Shown here one piece after another: positions 1 through 8,300 of a DNA stretch of 64,000 nt. The notes under the pieces were generated by a model. The model did not search any database, was not told the origin of the DNA, and saw nothing but the letters and a program-made list of their open reading frames with translations. Numbering within the stretch: the stretch's first letter is position 1; each line of letters begins with the position of its first letter. Origin of the DNA: JBNGOQ01 sp050589645 (GTDB lineage: Bacteria; Bacteroidota; Bacteroidia; Flavobacteriales; Flavobacteriaceae); assembly GCF_050589645.1 (NCBI RefSeq), contig NZ_JBNGOQ010000001.1, positions 62,001 to 126,000 on the forward strand, written 5' to 3'. A program made the translations under genes and the position numbers.

Positions 1-1
1 T

Positions 2-568
2 TTGGCCCGACAGCCATTGTCGACGAGGGTTTTGGAAATTGCAGGAAAGGATGCCAAAAAATGGATAGGCATAGCACCTTTCGCGGCCTTTCAGGGGAAG
101 GAATACCCATTGGACCTCATGGCAGATGTAATCCAACGCATAGCGGACACCAAGGCCTATAAAATGTTTTTTTTCGGTGGTGGGACAAAAGAAAAGGATA
201 TCTTGGATCAATGGGTAACGCGTTTTGAAGACGCGGTATCTATGGTGGGACAATGCACTTTCGAAGAAGAATTGGTCTTGATCTCAAATTTAGATCTCAT
301 GCTGTCCATGGATAGTGGCAATGGACACCTCGCTGCTATTTATGGAATTCCCACCATTACACTTTGGGGTGTTACCCACCCCTATGCGGGCTTCTATCCG
401 TTTAAACAGGACAGTGGCTATGCGCTCTTGGCCGACAGGGGAAAGTATCCCCGGATTCCTACCTCTGTTTATGGAAAGAAACTTCCCAAGGGGTATGAAA
501 AGGCCATGTACACCATTTCACCCGAAGCGGTTTTTCACAAGATTTTGGAAGTTCTGGATAGTGCGTAA
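2..568 (+). CDS. Glycosyltransferase family 9 (heptosyltransferase-like), 3' part
   Basis: This is the C-terminal 188 residues of a GT9 enzyme; the N-terminal half lies outside the window, and the TTG at base 2 is only the first possible codon, not the true start. GT9 enzymes transfer sugars, classically heptose, during LPS core assembly on the cytoplasmic face of the inner membrane. The visible part has the nucleotide-sugar-binding half: a beta strand ending in IGIAPFAAFQGKEYP, a glycine-rich FFFGGGTKEKD loop, and the family's SMDSGNGHLAAIYGIPTITL segment followed by the WGVTHPYAGFYPF stretch. It ends 10 bases before the convergent TetR gene. The acceptor cannot be told from this fragment. 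Confidence 0.85.
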   Translation: MARQPLSTRVLEIAGKDAKKWIGIAPFAAFQGKEYPLDLMADVIQRIADTKAYKMFFFGGGTKEKDILDQWVTRFEDAVSMVGQCTFEEELVLISNLDLMLSMDSGNGHLAAIYGIPTITLWGVTHPYAGFYPFKQDSGYALLADRGKYPRIPTSVYGKKLPKGYEKAMYTISPEAVFHKILEVLDSA

Positions 569-577
569 TGTTTTTCC

Positions 578-1192
578 CTAGGCGATTTCCTTTTGCTTTA
601 ACAATTTGAAGTATTGTCTCAATTGCTGCATGTATTTGTATCGAAGCGTCTTGCAGTTACCGTCTACCATCAGGGTGCGGATGCCTATATAGGATGAGAT
701 AAGGTATACGGCAACACCTTCACTATCCACATGTCGATCCACATAGCCGTCCGATTTTCCTTTTTGCAGGATGGAAATCAGATTTACCTCCCATACTTTA
801 AGGATATCCTTTAAATAGCGCATAATCTCAGGATTTCTACGGTTGAACTCTGAAATAAAATTGCTCAGGACAAAACCGTAATCCATTTCGTTGTGTTCCG
901 CCGTTTCCAAGGCGTTCTCAAAACAGTTGGAGATGACGTTGAACGGGTCTTCCTTGCCTTCAATAGGTTCAATGAGCATACTGTACACCTTCTGGACAAT
1001 GAGGTTCTGTACAATGCTGATGAAAAAGTCTTCCTTGGATTGAAAGTGGTAGTAGAAAGCTCCTTTGGAAAGCGATAGGTGCTTTAAAATGTCATCAATA
1101 CTGGTGTTGTAATACCCTTGCTTATAAAACAATTCAAGGCCAGTGACCTGCATTCGATGCATGGTTGCCATGCGTTTTAGATTTTTTTCCAT
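578..1192 (-). CDS. TetR/AcrR-family transcriptional regulator
   Basis: A 204-residue regulator of normal TetR length. The N-terminal helix-turn-helix is clear (residues about 14-60: GLELFYKQGYYNTSIDDILK followed by LSLSKGAFYYHFQSKEDFF); the rest is a helical ligand-binding and dimer domain that names no ligand. TetR proteins usually repress their own gene and neighbours and are released by a small molecule. It lies on the same strand as, and downstream of, the arsenosugar genes, and a perfect palindrome at 1341-1358 in its upstream gap is a good candidate operator. Control of the arsenic genes is possible, but the sequence does not prove it. Confidence 0.9.
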   Translation of the reverse strand: MEKNLKRMATMHRMQVTGLELFYKQGYYNTSIDDILKHLSLSKGAFYYHFQSKEDFFISIVQNLIVQKVYSMLIEPIEGKEDPFNVISNCFENALETAEHNEMDYGFVLSNFISEFNRRNPEIMRYLKDILKVWEVNLISILQKGKSDGYVDRHVDSEGVAVYLISSYIGIRTLMVDGNCKTLRYKYMQQLRQYFKLLKQKEIA

Positions 1193-1340
1193 GAGATTTG
1201 GGTTTTATGAAAAAAGACGGTTAAGTCTTTAACAAAGAACCTGCGAATCCATGGTTTCCTAAAGATTTAAGGATATACGAGGTCAAAAACTCGTTAAAAT
1301 GTCATAATCGGGACGAACAACACCCGGAAATGAAATTAGA

Positions 1341-1358
1341 ACCGACCACTTGGTCGGT
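1341..1358. promoter_or_regulatory. Candidate TetR operator palindrome
   Basis: ACCGACCACTTGGTCGGT is a perfect inverted repeat with 8-base arms and a 2-base centre. ACCGACC/GGTCGGT half-sites are common in operators of TetR-family regulators. It lies in the 245-base gap between arsS and the TetR gene, about 150 bases upstream of the TetR start. An A-run, not a T-run, follows it on the plus strand, and none follows on the minus strand, so it is not a terminator. Confidence 0.6.
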
Positions 1359-1437
1359 AAAAAAGCTCGACAAACGGATGCTGGGACCCAAACGGGGATT
1401 CAAAAATCCGGAAAAAGAGCCCTGTAACCTAGAAATT

Positions 1438-2493
1438 TTAGGCCACGGTACCCTGGCAACTGCTACCCGCTCCGGCTGTACATCCATAGCAGTGTTGGGA
1501 AATAATAATATTCCGGTCCTGGAGAACGTCCTCGTTGTAATCTTTAATGTGCTTTACCTTGCTGGCCACCTTAAGATCCAACATCTGGTTAAAATCGCAA
1601 TCGTAGAGCCATCCGTCCCAACTTATCGAAATGGTATTGGTGCACATCACATTGGCCACGGCTTCCGGATTATAGGCCTCTACCAGTGCATACATATAGT
1701 CCTCATAGTTTTCAGAGGCGATCAGATAATCCAAAAAGCGGGAAATGGGTAAATTGGTAATGGCGAAAAGCTGGTGAAAATCAATGTTGAAATCTTCCTT
1801 TAGCGCTTTTTTGAAATCCATTTCCAATGCTGCCTGGTCCCCGGGAAGAAAGGCTCCTGAGGGGTTATACACCAAATCCAGGCGTAGTTTGCTGCCGGGC
1901 ATGCCGTAACCAACGGCATTGAGTTCCTGTAGTGCTTTTATTGATTTGTCAAAAACGCCATCGCCTCGTTGTTTGTCCGTTTTTCCCCTGGTATAATGTG
2001 GCATGGAGGAAATAACATGTACGTTGTGTTTTTTAAAGAACTCGGGAAGGTCGTAGTATTTTTTGTTGGCGCGGATAATGGTCAAGTTAGACCGGACAAT
2101 AAAGTCTTGGATTCCTGCCTTGGCCGCTTCTTCCACAAACCAACGGAAATCTGGATTCATTTCCGGAGCTCCGCCTGTAAGGTCCAGGGTATGGGCACCG
2201 GTATTACGAATTATCTCAAGACATTGTGCCATAGTTTCCCGGGTCATGATCTCCTTCCTGTCCGGGCCGGCATCCACATGGCAGTGTTCACAGACCTGAT
2301 TGCACATATAGCCCACATTGATCTGCAATATCTCCAGTTTTTTTGGCCGTAGTGGAAACTGGCCAATATTGGCAATTTTGTCCTTAAAAAAGGGCAGCTC
2401 ACCTTCGGCAAAGATACCTCCGTTCAGGATTTCCAATTGTTTGTTTGTCTCGGCCAGTTCTTCGTGTCTCGCCTTTAGTGATTTTGTAGCCAT
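1438..2493 (-). CDS. arsS: Arsenosugar biosynthesis radical SAM protein ArsS
   Basis: A 351-residue radical SAM enzyme. Cys64, Cys68 and Cys71 (CNQVCEHC) form the CX3CX2C motif that holds the [4Fe-4S] cluster binding S-adenosylmethionine. Near the C terminus Cys335, Cys338 and Cys346 (HCYGCTAGAGSSC) match the auxiliary cysteine motif of the ArsS family; some relatives carry selenocysteine here, but this one uses ordinary cysteine codons. ArsS is thought to attach the 5'-deoxyadenosyl group to methylated arsenic on the way to arsenosugars. It starts 30 bases after the stop of the CMD-family gene on the same strand, and a glycosyltransferase of the same pathway precedes that, so the three probably form an operon. 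Confidence 0.9.
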   Translation of the reverse strand: MATKSLKARHEELAETNKQLEILNGGIFAEGELPFFKDKIANIGQFPLRPKKLEILQINVGYMCNQVCEHCHVDAGPDRKEIMTRETMAQCLEIIRNTGAHTLDLTGGAPEMNPDFRWFVEEAAKAGIQDFIVRSNLTIIRANKKYYDLPEFFKKHNVHVISSMPHYTRGKTDKQRGDGVFDKSIKALQELNAVGYGMPGSKLRLDLVYNPSGAFLPGDQAALEMDFKKALKEDFNIDFHQLFAITNLPISRFLDYLIASENYEDYMYALVEAYNPEAVANVMCTNTISISWDGWLYDCDFNQMLDLKVASKVKHIKDYNEDVLQDRNIIISQHCYGCTAGAGSSCQGTVA

Positions 2494-2523
2494 TTTTTTG
2501 TTTTTGCAGGGCCAATGCCTGCG

Positions 2524-2859
2524 TTACATGGATAGTTTGTTGTATTTGTTCATCATTTGCACCCCATGGACCAGGGTGGCACCACTTTCTATGGCGGCCC
2601 CGGCATGTACCGCTTCCATCATTTCCTCCTTGGTAATTCCCCGCTGCAGGCCATCCTTGGTATAGGCGTCTATACAGTAAGGACATTTTACCACATGGGC
2701 CACGGCGAGTGCGATAAGCGACTTTTCCCTAGCCGATAGAGCGCCCTCCTCGAATACCTTGCCATAATAATCAAAGAATTTGGTTCCGAGCTCTTCGCTC
2801 CATTCGGTGATATTCCCGAATTTTCTCAAGTCTGCGGGATCATAATATGAATTTGCCAT
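2524..2859 (-). CDS. Arsenosugar-associated peroxidase-like protein (CMD/AhpD family)
   Basis: A 111-residue all-helical protein of the carboxymuconolactone decarboxylase/AhpD family. The core holds the family's redox pair Cys59-Pro-Tyr-Cys62 (HVVKCPYCIDAYTKDG), preceded by SAREKSLIALAVA. This size and its place directly upstream of arsS match the peroxidase-like family repeatedly found next to ArsS. Its true reaction is not known to me; a thiol-based role protecting or reducing arsenic intermediates is an inference. It is the middle gene of the three-gene minus-strand group. Confidence 0.85.
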   Translation of the reverse strand: MANSYYDPADLRKFGNITEWSEELGTKFFDYYGKVFEEGALSAREKSLIALAVAHVVKCPYCIDAYTKDGLQRGITKEEMMEAVHAGAAIESGATLVHGVQMMNKYNKLSM

Positions 2860-2990
2860 TGTTTTCTGTTTAGTGACGAATAGTAATAAGGGTAAAAACT
2901 TATTGGAATTAGTATTTCATTGACCTGAAACAGGGCAAGATTGAACACGTTTCCAACAATAAAATCGGACGTTGAATAATCCGCTTAAGT

Positions 2991-3683
2991 CTAGGAATGA
3001 AGAAATACTGGAGACCCCTTGTTGTAATAGGTCTGTACGAGATAGGAATCGATAAAGGACTGGGAGAAATGAAATAGATGGCGGGCACAGGCGAGCAAAT
3101 TACGAATAAGCCCTTGGAGTGCCTTCCCAAGGCGATGGCTATTCGCCAAAACCTGTAGATCGGACAGTGCATCCAAATCCGAAAACCGCTGCAACCATAC
3201 CAATCGGGCAGGAAAAGTACCTAGAAACTGGCCTAGCTGTTTGGCCAAGGTAGCAGTCTGCCAGGGCAAATGCAAAAAATGGGAGACGTCAAATAAGGCT
3301 TTCGTGATTCCCATCAAATAAAAACCACCGTCCAACGAGGGTCCCAACACCGGTCGGCCCGATTGTAAACAAGCGTAAGCTTCCAGAATATGGGACTTGC
3401 TAAGTTCCGGAGTGTCATTGCCCAGGGTGATGACCGCATCATATCCCTTGTGAAACACAGCTTCAATGGCGTTGGTAAAGCGTTCGCCAAAGGAACCGCC
3501 CAATTGCTGGTCTTCCGAATAGTGAAAATAGGGAAGCCCCGTACTTTTCACTGTACGCAAGGTTTGTGCCGTAAGCATATCGAACAGCTGACCATCTTGG
3601 ACAAAGGTCTTGTGCTTTAATTCCTCCTTGGAGGAATTTGCAAATACCAAAATAGCCGTGGTATGTGAAAAAGAAGCTTGCAT
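2991..3683 (-). CDS. TIGR04282-type arsenosugar biosynthesis glycosyltransferase (DUF2064)
   Basis: A 230-residue GT-A-like protein. The open frame reaches 3791, but the ATG at 3683 (MQASFSHTTAILVFANSS) fits the family, and the 36 residues before it look like non-coding translation. Family motifs are VITLGNDTPELS (an NDTP variant of the GD/DD nucleotide-sugar site) and PVLGPSLDGGFYLMG. DUF2064 proteins resemble nucleotidyltransferases and glycosyltransferases; the TIGR04282 branch occurs with ArsS. The end is 131 bases from the CMD gene start, so co-transcription is likely but not tight. The strand and context make it the probable first gene of the arsenosugar operon. Confidence 0.75.
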   Translation of the reverse strand: MQASFSHTTAILVFANSSKEELKHKTFVQDGQLFDMLTAQTLRTVKSTGLPYFHYSEDQQLGGSFGERFTNAIEAVFHKGYDAVITLGNDTPELSKSHILEAYACLQSGRPVLGPSLDGGFYLMGITKALFDVSHFLHLPWQTATLAKQLGQFLGTFPARLVWLQRFSDLDALSDLQVLANSHRLGKALQGLIRNLLACARHLFHFSQSFIDSYLVQTYYNKGSPVFLHS

Positions 3684-4039
3684 AAACCTGTGGTTCACCG
3701 GTAAATTTACAAAGAATTTAGTCGCCAAAGCGTTTTCGCAATTACAGCTCTGGTTAAATTTAACAAACAGGCCCCTTTTTGGAAAAACCAACCAAATGGT
3801 CTTTGACCCAATAGTTCATGTCCTCTTTTTTGTTCTGGAAATAGGGTAAAAAAATAACAAAACAGGATAAAGAGCTACTTAGTTGCCATGGTATGGCGTT
3901 CAAAAGAGCGCCGCCGACCGTATGGTCTGTAAAATCTTCGTCAACGATTGTGCCCTACAGGCGTTTTGGTGCAAAAACACCGTATTTTTGTACACCTATA
4001 CACCAAGGTGAACAAGAATCAAGCTGAAGGTTCAATAGC
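3684..4039. other. Gene-free gap between divergent arsenosugar and patatin genes
   Basis: These 356 bases separate two divergent genes and must hold both promoters. I see a TATTTTTG box at 3983-3990 for the plus strand, a short inverted repeat CACC-AA-GGTG at 4001-4010 just after it, and a possible GGTG/CACC hairpin at about 3968-3980. No open frame with family features was found. Confidence 0.5.
3983..3990 (+). promoter_or_regulatory. Possible -7 box upstream of the patatin gene
   Basis: TATTTTTG fits the Bacteroidetes -7 consensus TAnnTTTG. The nearest TTG upstream (3966-3968) is only 14 bases away instead of the usual 17-20, so only the -7 half is well supported. The start codon is 50 bases downstream. 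Confidence 0.35.
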
Positions 4040-4834
4040 ATGGGAGAAGTAAGGTCTAAAATCAAAAAATCAGAGTCCGTTGGCCTGGTGCTTTCGGGAG
4101 GAGGTGTCCGCGGAATGGCCCATATCGGGGTTATCCGTGCCATGAATGAACTGGGCATATCGGCTGGAGCCGTTTCCGGTAGCAGCGTTGGAGCCCTGAT
4201 AGGTGCGCTCTATGCCCAAGGCCATACGGTAGAGGACATGCTCCTGTTTTTTAAAGAGACCCCGCTGTTCAAATACAACTTCCTTACCATAAGCAAACCG
4301 GGGCTTATAGACACGGATAAATACGTCGCCTTGTTCAAGGATTATTTTCCCCAGGATTCCTTTGAAGCCCTGGACAAGGAGCTGCACGTCGTGGCCACCA
4401 ATCTGCAGGAGGGAGATCAGGCGTTCTTTTCCTCGGGCGAATTGATCCGTCCCTTATTGGCCTCAGCTGCTCTTCCCCCGGTTTTTAGCCCTGTTCTCTT
4501 ACAGGGCGAACTCTATGCAGATGGGGGTATTATGAATAATTTTCCTCTGGAGCCCCTTATGGACACCACTGATTTTATCTTGGGAAGCAATGTATCCATT
4601 GTAAGTCGACTCCCCAAAAGATCGCTGAAGAACGCCCTACAGCTCACCGGGCGCGTCACCGGGCTTATGGTCTATGCCTCCAGCAAGGAAAAGATAGGGG
4701 CCTGCGATATCCTTATTGCGCCGCCAGCCCTGGAAAATATTGGCATTCTGGACAGAAAAGGAATGGAAAAGGCCTACCTGATCGGGTATGAAAATGCCAT
4801 AAGGGCCTTGGACAAAGCGCTTTTAACGGATTAG
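4040..4834 (+). CDS. Patatin-like phospholipase (RssA/YchK type)
   Basis: A 264-residue hydrolase. The oxyanion loop is LSGGGVRGMAHIGV (residues 19-31), the nucleophile elbow is Gly47-Ser-Ser49-Val-Gly51, and the partner aspartate is Asp161 in YADGGIMNNFPL, so the Ser-Asp dyad of patatins is complete. No signal peptide is visible, so it probably acts in the cytoplasm or on the inner leaflet, cleaving acyl chains from phospholipids. Its length matches the small bacterial RssA-type group rather than secreted toxins such as ExoU. It stands alone, convergent with the flavoprotein gene that follows after 37 bases. The substrate is not known. Confidence 0.9.
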   Translation: MGEVRSKIKKSESVGLVLSGGGVRGMAHIGVIRAMNELGISAGAVSGSSVGALIGALYAQGHTVEDMLLFFKETPLFKYNFLTISKPGLIDTDKYVALFKDYFPQDSFEALDKELHVVATNLQEGDQAFFSSGELIRPLLASAALPPVFSPVLLQGELYADGGIMNNFPLEPLMDTTDFILGSNVSIVSRLPKRSLKNALQLTGRVTGLMVYASSKEKIGACDILIAPPALENIGILDRKGMEKAYLIGYENAIRALDKALLTD

Positions 4835-4871
4835 TTGGGGCAGGCCACAGGAAGCTGGACTTCCCCCGGTA

Positions 4872-5921
4872 TCACACATCGTCGTAATCTACCTTTAAGG
4901 TTGGGGTAAGTGGGTGAGCCTGGCAAGTTAAAATGAGGCCTTCGGCGATTTCGCCGTCCGTTAAAATCTGATTTTTGACCATTTCTGCCTTTCCTTCGGT
5001 AATTCTTGCAATACAGCTACTGCAAACCCCGCCTTGGCAGGAGTAGGGTGCATCGATATTCTCCTTGAGCACGGCATCGAGCACCAAGGTCTTCTTGTCC
5101 ATGGAGAGCGAATAGGTCTCGTCGTCCACCACGACTTCCACCTTGGTGGTGCCATCCAAATTCTCCGCTATGGTATCCACAGCCTCCGTTGAGGTAAAAA
5201 GTTCATAAAGGATATCGGCATCTGGCACCCCGGCAACTTTAAGCGTATCCGAAACCACATGGATCATTGGTTCCGGCCCGCAAAGATAAAAGCGGTCAAA
5301 AGAGACCTCCTTAAATTTGTTCTTGATGATGAAGTTCACAGTGGAGGTATCGATTCGCCCAAAAAGAGAACCCTCTTCCTGTGCCTTGCTATAAACGAAC
5401 TGAATAAAAAACCTGTTGGTATATTTTTTAGATAAAGCCCGGAGGTTCCTATAAAACATGGTTTCCTCAGGGCTTTGGTTGCCATATACCAGTACAAAAG
5501 TGCTGTTCAAATGGCTTTCCAATACGTTTTGGGCAATGCTCAAAATAGGTGTGATTCCACTTCCGGCGGCAAAGGCAGCGATGTGCTGTTCCCGGTTGGA
5601 CGGATGGAAGACAAAGCGCCCTTCGGGCGGCATAACTTCCATAACATCCCCAGCCTTTATCGCTGTATTGGCATATACCGAAAAGGTTCCGTCCTCCACT
5701 TTTTTGACCCCCACAGAAATTCCCGGGGCGGTGGGCAGGGAACAAATGGAGTAGGCCCTGCGGATTTCCCCGCCGTTCATGGGATGTTTTATGGTAATGT
5801 ATTGGCCCGAAAGAAAGGAAAAGGTATCCTTTAGTTCCTTGGGAATGGAAAACGATATTGCAACTGCGTTTGGGGTAAGTCTTTCCACCGAAGATACGGT
5901 CAGGGAATGAAAATCGCTCAT
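4872..5921 (-). CDS. Ferredoxin--NADP reductase-like flavoprotein with C-terminal 2Fe-2S domain (PaaE-like)
   Basis: A 349-residue three-domain electron-transfer protein: an FAD-binding barrel (about 5-105, RAYSICS binding FAD), an NAD(P)-binding domain (about 110-240, AGSGITPILSIA and YLCGPEPMI), and a plant-type ferredoxin domain with Cys295, Cys300, Cys303 and Cys333 as 2Fe-2S ligands. This order is that of PaaE, the reductase of phenylacetyl-CoA epoxidase. No paaABCD genes are near, and Flavobacteriaceae carry stand-alone homologues, so the partner oxygenase or desaturase is unknown. The next gene upstream is divergent. Confidence 0.85.
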   Translation of the reverse strand: MSDFHSLTVSSVERLTPNAVAISFSIPKELKDTFSFLSGQYITIKHPMNGGEIRRAYSICSLPTAPGISVGVKKVEDGTFSVYANTAIKAGDVMEVMPPEGRFVFHPSNREQHIAAFAAGSGITPILSIAQNVLESHLNSTFVLVYGNQSPEETMFYRNLRALSKKYTNRFFIQFVYSKAQEEGSLFGRIDTSTVNFIIKNKFKEVSFDRFYLCGPEPMIHVVSDTLKVAGVPDADILYELFTSTEAVDTIAENLDGTTKVEVVVDDETYSLSMDKKTLVLDAVLKENIDAPYSCQGGVCSSCIARITEGKAEMVKNQILTDGEIAEGLILTCQAHPLTPTLKVDYDDV

Positions 5922-5985
5922 GAATCAATTTTTGTGCAAAACTAAGCAAAGCTGTGTTATTTAAAATAGGATGGCCTAAAAATAG

Positions 5986-6013
5986 TTGGTGGTTGTAACA
6001 AAATATATATTTG
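5986..6013 (+). promoter_or_regulatory. Promoter of the DUF5687/ABC operon
   Basis: TTG at 5986-5988, a 17-base spacer and TATATTTG at 6006-6013 match the Bacteroidetes TTG/TAnnTTTG promoter pattern. The start codon of the permease gene is 34 bases downstream. Confidence 0.6.
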
Positions 6014-6047
6014 CTACACTAACCCCTCAGAGCAAGCTACAGACTAC

Positions 6048-7517
6048 ATGTTTAAGCATTTTGTAAACCTGCAATGGAAATCCTTTTTTCGATCCGCCAG
6101 TTTGGGCAAGGATATGGCCATCAAGGTCCTTATGATTTTCTTTGCCGTTTATATGTTGGTTTCCCTTGCCCTGGCCGGTGTGGGACTTTATTTTCTCCTG
6201 GAGAAGTTTTTTCCGGGCGCCGATCTGTTGCTTAAGCTCAGCGAGTATGTGGTGTATTGGTTTCTAATGGAGCTCTTCTTCAGATATTTTATGCAAAAGC
6301 TTCCCGTACTGGACGTTAAGCCATTGCTCCTGCTCCCGGTGAAAAAAGGGGTCATTACCCATTACATTCTGGCTAAATCGGGACTGTCCTTTTATAACTT
6401 TTTTTCCCTAGTCCTGTTCGCCCCCTTTGTGGTCATGCTGGCCATTCATGAGTATCCACTACCGAATTTGTTATCGTGGCTCTTCGCTCTGGTCTGCATC
6501 TCGCTCACTGTAAATTACTTGAACTTTCTGATCAACAAAAATGACCGGGCGCTTATCGGGTTGGCCGTGGTGATAATTGGGTTGTACGCTGTTAACTATT
6601 TTGGCCTACTATCGGTCACGGAGCTAACGGGCAAAGTATTCTATGCCTTTTACGAGTACCCGCCAACAATTTTGGCGCCCCTTGCCTTGGCACTTGGGAT
6701 GTACGCTTTTAACTATCGCTTTTTGCGCAGGCGGATATTTCTCGATGCCTCCCTCAAAAAGAAAACCAAGGAAGCCGTTACGGCTGATCTGGGGTGGACC
6801 AAAAAATTTGGAAGTATCGCTCCCTTTCTACAACTGGACCTTAAACTAATCTGGCGCAACAAACGCACCAAAACACAGGTCTTTCTCTCCCTGGCCATGA
6901 TTTTCTATGGCCTGGTTTTTTACACCATGGACGAATTTTCCAACACCTCCGCCATGATGGTTTTTGCCGGGATTTTTATTACGGGCATCTTCCTGGTGAA
7001 CTTTGGGCAGTTCATCCCCGCTTGGGACAGCGCCTACTATAGTATGATGATGGCGCAGAACATTCCACTGCGCAAGTATCTGGAGTCCAAGGCAGGGCTC
7101 ATTTCCGCCAGTGTGGTGGTCATGTTCCTGCTTTCCATTCCCTATGTGTATTTTGGCTGGCAGGCCCTGGCTATAAACCTTAGCAGTGCACTTTACAATT
7201 TGGGAATCAACATTCCGCTTATCCTGTTCTTTGGGTCCATGAACAAAAAGAGGATCGATTTGGATAAAAGTGCTTTTTCAAATATGCAGGGCACGGGGGC
7301 CACGCAGTTTTTGGTCCTCATACCACTCTTGGGAGTACCTATGATTATTTTTCCGGCGTTGAAATTTCTAATTTCCTTTGAGGTCGCATTGGGCGTGCTC
7401 TCCGCCCTGGGGCTGGTGGGCATTGCTTTTAGAAAGCCCATGCTGGACAGGATCACCGAAATTTATCGAAAAAAGAAATACGGCATGATTGCCGGATTTA
7501 AGGAAAAGAACAGCTAA
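6048..7517 (+). CDS. DUF5687-family membrane protein (ABC exporter permease)
   Basis: A 489-residue integral membrane protein with about 10-12 hydrophobic segments. It opens with FKHFVNLQWKSFFRSASLGK, the start typical of the flavobacterial DUF5687 family, and has a cytoplasmic loop at about residues 225-275 before the second membrane half. The ATPase gene follows after 9 bases, so the two very likely form one ABC exporter. The cargo is unknown. A promoter with both boxes lies at 5986-6013. Similarity to ABC-2 permeases is only in general architecture. Confidence 0.85.
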   Translation: MFKHFVNLQWKSFFRSASLGKDMAIKVLMIFFAVYMLVSLALAGVGLYFLLEKFFPGADLLLKLSEYVVYWFLMELFFRYFMQKLPVLDVKPLLLLPVKKGVITHYILAKSGLSFYNFFSLVLFAPFVVMLAIHEYPLPNLLSWLFALVCISLTVNYLNFLINKNDRALIGLAVVIIGLYAVNYFGLLSVTELTGKVFYAFYEYPPTILAPLALALGMYAFNYRFLRRRIFLDASLKKKTKEAVTADLGWTKKFGSIAPFLQLDLKLIWRNKRTKTQVFLSLAMIFYGLVFYTMDEFSNTSAMMVFAGIFITGIFLVNFGQFIPAWDSAYYSMMMAQNIPLRKYLESKAGLISASVVVMFLLSIPYVYFGWQALAINLSSALYNLGINIPLILFFGSMNKKRIDLDKSAFSNMQGTGATQFLVLIPLLGVPMIIFPALKFLISFEVALGVLSALGLVGIAFRKPMLDRITEIYRKKKYGMIAGFKEKNS

Positions 7518-7526
7518 CATAGGGAT

Positions 7527-8225
7527 ATGATGATACAATCAAAAAACCTTACTAAAACATACGGGTCACAGACCGTATTAAACATAGAGGATCTGGTAAT
7601 CCCAAAAGGGCAGAGCTTTGGTCTGGTGGGCAATAACGGTGCAGGAAAGACCACATTTTTCAGCTTGTTGCTCGATTTAATACAGCCTACCACGGGACAC
7701 GTCATTAATAATGGGGTCCAAGTGAACACGAGCGAGGCCTGGAAACCCTTTACCTCCTCCTTTATAGACGAGACCTTTTTGATCGGTTACCTTACCCCGG
7801 AAGAATATTTTTATTTTATCGGGGAGTTGCGCGGGCAGAACAAAGCCGATGTGGATGGACTACTGTCCCAATTTGAAGACTTTTTCCACGGAGAGATCCT
7901 AGGACAAAAGAAGTACCTCCGTGATCTGTCCAAGGGAAACCAGAAGAAAGCGGGTATTGTAGCTTCCTTCATCGGAAATCCCGAAGTGGTCATCTTGGAT
8001 GAGCCCTTTGCCAATTTGGACCCGACCACGCAGATCAGACTAAAGGGAATAATCAAGGATTTGGCCAAGAAGGGGGAAGTAACCGTATTGGTTTCGAGTC
8101 ACGACCTTAGCCATGTAACGGAGGTCTGTGAGCGGATCGTGGTACTGAACAAGGGCCAAATCGTAAGGGACATACAAACTTCTGAAGCGACCTTAAGGGA
8201 ATTGGAAAGTTTCTTTGCCGGGTAA
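7527..8225 (+). CDS. ABC transporter ATP-binding protein
   Basis: A 232-residue ATPase subunit with Walker A GNNGAGKTT (residues 35-43), ABC signature LSKGNQKKAG (about 132-141), Walker B VVILDEPFANLDP (about 151-163) and the switch histidine in VLVSSHDLSHV. Its single domain and position 9 bases after the DUF5687 permease gene make it the motor of that exporter, acting on the inner face of the inner membrane. It ends convergently with a small NTF2-like gene, with a long hairpin between them. Confidence 0.93.
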   Translation: MMIQSKNLTKTYGSQTVLNIEDLVIPKGQSFGLVGNNGAGKTTFFSLLLDLIQPTTGHVINNGVQVNTSEAWKPFTSSFIDETFLIGYLTPEEYFYFIGELRGQNKADVDGLLSQFEDFFHGEILGQKKYLRDLSKGNQKKAGIVASFIGNPEVVILDEPFANLDPTTQIRLKGIIKDLAKKGEVTVLVSSHDLSHVTEVCERIVVLNKGQIVRDIQTSEATLRELESFFAG

Positions 8226-8241
8226 AAACCGTCGCGAAGAA

Positions 8242-8275
8242 CAACATTGAAAAGCGCGCTGTGCTTTCAATGTTG
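8242..8275. other. Intergenic hairpin between convergent genes
   Basis: The arm at 8242-8255 (CAACATTGAAAAGC) pairs with 8263-8275 (GCTTTCAATGTTG), with one bulged A and a 7-base loop. No T-run follows on either strand, so it is not a standard intrinsic terminator; it may act as a transcript end stabilised after trimming. Confidence 0.5.
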
Positions 8276-8300
8276 CCCAACGGACCGTTTAGACATAATC

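Noticed and set aside
1438..2493. Selenocysteine in ArsS
   Set aside because: All motif positions are read as cysteine codons, and the frame has no internal TGA.
8242..8275. Intrinsic terminator between ABC ATPase and NTF2 genes
   Set aside because: The stem is strong, but no T-run follows it on either strand, so it is listed only as a hairpin.
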